Below are positions 61,257 through 64,000 of a stretch of 64,000 bases of DNA, one piece after another; positions within the stretch are counted from its first letter, which is position 1, and each line of letters opens with the position of its first letter. The stretch covers positions 1 to 64,000 of the forward strand of contig DATIXJ010000031.1 of assembly GCA_035518715.1 (NCBI GenBank). Reading direction: 5' to 3'. The notes below the pieces were generated by a model. The model did not search any database, was not told where the DNA came from, and saw nothing but the letters and a program-made list of their open reading frames with translations. The stretch comes from DATIXJ01 sp035518715. GTDB taxonomy: Bacteria > Bacteroidota > Ignavibacteria > UBA10030 > SZUA-254. The position numbers and the translations under genes were made by a program.

Positions 61257-62995
61257 CGCTGAACGGTCTCTTTCAAATCGTTGTCTATCTCGGTGCGCTC
61301 GTGCTCCTTGCGAAGCCGCTGGGTTCCTATATGGCGAGCGTGTACCAGCGCGAAAAAACATTTCTGGATCCAATCCTCAATCCGGTCGAGAAATTCATCT
61401 ACCGTGTTACCGGAATTAATGCTGATGAAGAGATGGATTGGAAGGATAATGTCGTTGCGATGCTTCTGTTCAATCTCGTCGGACTCCTGTTCGTCTATCT
61501 TCTCCAGAGAGTTCAGCAGTTTCTTCCTCTTAATCCGCAGGGTTTTGGCGCAGTAAGCCCTGACTCATCGTTCAACAGCGCGGTCAGTTTTACCACGAAT
61601 ACCAACTGGCAGGGATATTCCGGCGAAACAACGATGAGCTATCTGACACAGATGCTCGGCTTTACGGTGCAGAATTTTCTTTCCGCAGCGACGGGAATGG
61701 CTGTTCTCGCATTGTTCATCCGTGGTATTGCCCGCCACTCGGCGAAAACACTCGGAAATTTCTGGGTCGATATGACCCGCAGCACGCTATACATTTTGCT
61801 TCCGTTGTCCGTCGTCGTTGCGCTGGTGTGTGTAGAACAAGGAGTCGTTCAGAATTTCTCGTCCTACGTTTCTGTTCCACTCGTTCAGCAAACTACGGAT
61901 ACGAGCGGGGCAAAAGTTACGGCACAAGTTATTGCGACAGGACCAGTTGCATCACAGCTCGCCATTAAGCATCTGGGGACAAACGGTGGAGGATTCTTCA
62001 ATGCGAACGCGGCCCATCCGTACGAAAACCCGACGCCGCTGACGGATTTTCTCCTTACGCTTTCCGAAACGGTCATCGGCATCGCGCTCTGTTACACATT
62101 CGGAAGAATGGTGAAGGATACTCGCCAGGGATGGGCATTACTTGCCGCGATGATGATCATTCTCGTGGTGGGAATCGGTGTTGCTTACCACGCCGAATCC
62201 GGGGGTAACCCGAAGATTGCCGCACTTGGCGTGGATCAGCGGACCACTGCAACCAATCCGGGCGGAAATATGGAAGGCAAGGAAGTGCGATTCGGTATTG
62301 CAAGATCCGCTTTGTTTGCAACCATTACGACGGCCACATCCTGCGGAGCCGTAAACTCCATGCATGACTCGTACACGCCGCTCGGCGGAATGGTTCCGCT
62401 CATCATGATGCATCTTGGCGAGGTCGTTCTCGGCGGGGTGGGTTCAGGATTGTACGGGATGCTTGTCTTTGTCATTGTGGCGGTCTTTGTTGCGGGATTG
62501 CTTGTCGGCCGCACGCCGGAATACCTTGGCCATAAGATCGAGACCTACGAAATGAAGATGGCATCTCTTCTTATCCTCATTATGCCGATTGCTGTTCTTG
62601 CCTTTACCGCGTTAGCGGTTGTGACGACTGATGGAAAAGCGGGGATCGCGAATCCGGGGCCGCACGGGTTCAGCGAAATCCTTTATGCATTTACGTCGCA
62701 GGCGAATAATAATGGAAGCGCATTCGCTGGCATTAGCGCGAATACTCCGTTCTACAATATCACCGGCGGACTTGCAATGCTCATCGGACGGTACTGGCTT
62801 GCGGTTCCAACCCTTGCGCTTGCGGGTTCTCTGGTACGCAAGAAACTTGTTCCGGTAAGCGAAGGCACGCTCCCAACCCATGTGCCACTTTTCATCTTCT
62901 GGCTGATTGCAGTAATCCTCATTGTCGGAGCGTTGAATTTCATACCAGCTCTTGCACTGGGTCCGATTGTCGAGCATTTCATGATGGTGCAATAA
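61253..62995 (+). CDS. kdpA: Potassium-transporting ATPase KdpA subunit
   Basis: 580 residues, a channel-like K+ binding subunit of the superfamily of K+ transporters with about ten membrane helices. The selectivity-filter regions are recognisable: SFNSAVSFTTNTNWQGYSGE, KHLGTNGGGFFNANAAHPYE, TSCGAVNSMHDSYTPLGGM and SQANNNGSAFAGIS. Early GLLFVYLLQRVQQFLPLNPQ is also family-typical. It takes K+ from the periplasm and passes it to KdpB. The length is slightly over that of E. coli KdpA. kdpB starts 2 bases after the stop. Confidence 0.96.
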   Translation: MTLNGLFQIVVYLGALVLLAKPLGSYMASVYQREKTFLDPILNPVEKFIYRVTGINADEEMDWKDNVVAMLLFNLVGLLFVYLLQRVQQFLPLNPQGFGAVSPDSSFNSAVSFTTNTNWQGYSGETTMSYLTQMLGFTVQNFLSAATGMAVLALFIRGIARHSAKTLGNFWVDMTRSTLYILLPLSVVVALVCVEQGVVQNFSSYVSVPLVQQTTDTSGAKVTAQVIATGPVASQLAIKHLGTNGGGFFNANAAHPYENPTPLTDFLLTLSETVIGIALCYTFGRMVKDTRQGWALLAAMMIILVVGIGVAYHAESGGNPKIAALGVDQRTTATNPGGNMEGKEVRFGIARSALFATITTATSCGAVNSMHDSYTPLGGMVPLIMMHLGEVVLGGVGSGLYGMLVFVIVAVFVAGLLVGRTPEYLGHKIETYEMKMASLLILIMPIAVLAFTALAVVTTDGKAGIANPGPHGFSEILYAFTSQANNNGSAFAGISANTPFYNITGGLAMLIGRYWLAVPTLALAGSLVRKKLVPVSEGTLPTHVPLFIFWLIAVILIVGALNFIPALALGPIVEHFMMVQ

Positions 62996-62996
62996 T

Positions 62997-64000
62997 ATGT
63001 TTATGGGAACAAAACAGGAAAACGTAAGAACCACTCAATCATCCGGGCACCTCAAGAAGCCGGTGAGTTTTTCGGGCGAAATGTACCGCCGGGCTCTTTT
63101 CGATTCCATCACAAAGCTCGATCCGAGATCGATGGTACGCAATCCCGTGATGTTTGTCGTCGAGGTGGGAAGTGTCCTGACGACAGCTCTGTGGATACAG
63201 GCACTTCTGGGTTCTGGTGAGGCTCCTGCATGGTACATCGGAGGAGTTTCGCTCTGGCTCTGGTTTACCGTCATTTTTGCGAACTTTTCGGAAGCCCTCG
63301 CAGAAGGGAGAGGCAAAGCGCAGGCTGAAGCTCTCCGTCGCGCACGCCAGGATACCAAAGCCAAACGGCTGCGTGAGCCGCAGCGCGGAGCTCCGGTCGA
63401 GATCCTCTCTTCATCATCGCTCAGGAACGGAGATACCTATCTTGTCGAAGCGGGGGATATTCTCGCGGCTGATGGCGAGGTGATTGAAGGAATTGCCTCG
63501 GTGGATGAAAGTGCTATCACCGGTGAAAGTGCCCCGGTCATCCGTGAATCGGGCGGGGACAGAAGTGCGGTAACGGGCGGGACGCGTATTCTCTCCGACT
63601 GGCTGATCATCCGCGTGACGGCTGAGCCGGGCGGCGGATTTCTTGACAGGATGATCAAACTTATTGAGGGTGCAAAGAGACAGAAGACTCCCAATGAAAT
63701 TGCACTGAATATCCTGCTCGCCGCATTCACCATTATTTTTCTGGTCGTGTGCATTACGCTCCTGCCATTCTCGCTGTTCAGCGTTGCTACAGCCGGTCAC
63801 GGAAATCCGATTACCGTAACGGTTCTCGTCGCACTTCTCGTTTGTCTGATTCCTACGACAATTGGCGGACTTCTTTCTGCGATTGGTATTGCGGGAATGG
63901 ACAGGATGATCCGTCATAATGTCATCGCCACTTCGGGGAGAGCTATTGAAGCTGCTGGGGATGTTGATGTTCTTCTCCTCGACAAGACCGGAACCATCAC
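62997..64000 (+). CDS. kdpB: Potassium-transporting P-type ATPase KdpB, 5' part
   Basis: The first 334 codons of the P-type ATPase subunit, cut by the window end. It shows the N-terminal helices (MVRNPVMFVVEVGSVLTTAL), NFSEALAEGRGKAQAEALRR, the actuator motif SVDESAITGESAPVI near residue 170, the ion-path LLVCLIPTTIGGLLSAIGIA and the phosphorylation site LLDKTGTI with Asp329. It hydrolyses ATP to drive K+ uptake with KdpA. An internal ATG at 63003 is an alternative start. Anything after it (kdpD, kdpE) is outside the window. Confidence 0.96.
   Translation, partial: MFMGTKQENVRTTQSSGHLKKPVSFSGEMYRRALFDSITKLDPRSMVRNPVMFVVEVGSVLTTALWIQALLGSGEAPAWYIGGVSLWLWFTVIFANFSEALAEGRGKAQAEALRRARQDTKAKRLREPQRGAPVEILSSSSLRNGDTYLVEAGDILAADGEVIEGIASVDESAITGESAPVIRESGGDRSAVTGGTRILSDWLIIRVTAEPGGGFLDRMIKLIEGAKRQKTPNEIALNILLAAFTIIFLVVCITLLPFSLFSVATAGHGNPITVTVLVALLVCLIPTTIGGLLSAIGIAGMDRMIRHNVIATSGRAIEAAGDVDVLLLDKTGTI

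Overview
The window reads as bacterial chromosome of moderately high GC, most likely from the Bacteroidota/Chlorobiota/Ignavibacteriota assemblage. The evidence is indirect: a protein ending in a type IX secretion (T9SS) style sorting domain, a PNGase F-type deglycosidase, a reaction-centre-type dihaem cytochrome c, AddAB-type recombination nucleases and many secreted glycosidases. No gene here fixes the genus. It opens inside a 23S rRNA gene followed by 5S rRNA and a terminator, and it ends inside kdpB.

1-8.5 kb: rRNA operon end, then mostly single genes: a secreted DsrE-like protein, a membrane protein, an EVE-domain protein, a membrane protein with a histidine-kinase-like helical pair but no phospho-acceptor His, an orphan GspE/PilB ATPase, an aldo/keto reductase, a methyltransferase and an EamA transporter. 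8.5-22 kb: an M28 carboxypeptidase-like enzyme, TruA, a reverse-strand cluster (LemA, two TPM-domain proteins, a PLP decarboxylase), an ABC exporter, a PIG-L deacetylase coupled to an APC permease, and a MarC/Ste24-protease pair.

22-34 kb: a 1317-residue exported deacetylase (DUF2334)/TIM-barrel hydrolase protein translationally coupled to a processive family 2 glycosyltransferase. This resembles the PgaB-PgaC logic of poly-GlcNAc systems built from other families. AddA-AddB-HAD follow with ATGA overlaps.

34-51.5 kb: the most distinctive stretch. Aldehyde dehydrogenase, nucleotidyltransferase, GH31, SGNH lipoprotein, GH20 hexosaminidase, PNGase F with a T9SS-like tail, FAD amine oxidoreductase, NTF2-like protein, a Tat-exported GH-A enzyme, Tat-exported glycosylasparaginase, CutC and a DHDPS/HOGA-type aldolase are nearly contiguous and co-directional. 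I read it as a glycoprotein (N-glycan plus peptide) deconstruction locus.

51.5-64 kb: thioredoxin-like protein, aspartate kinase, dihaem cytochrome c, a Rieske-like protein whose two His ligands are Tyr and Cys, an ABC-2 exporter, a Gly/Arg-rich lipoprotein, a GT4 glycosyltransferase, and a kdp operon in the unusual order kdpC - 35-aa ORF - kdpF - kdpA - kdpB.

Several intergenic regions carry a TTGnnn-17-TAnnnT promoter pattern, with TACATT recurring as the -10. No tRNA, CRISPR array, insertion sequence or prophage was seen.
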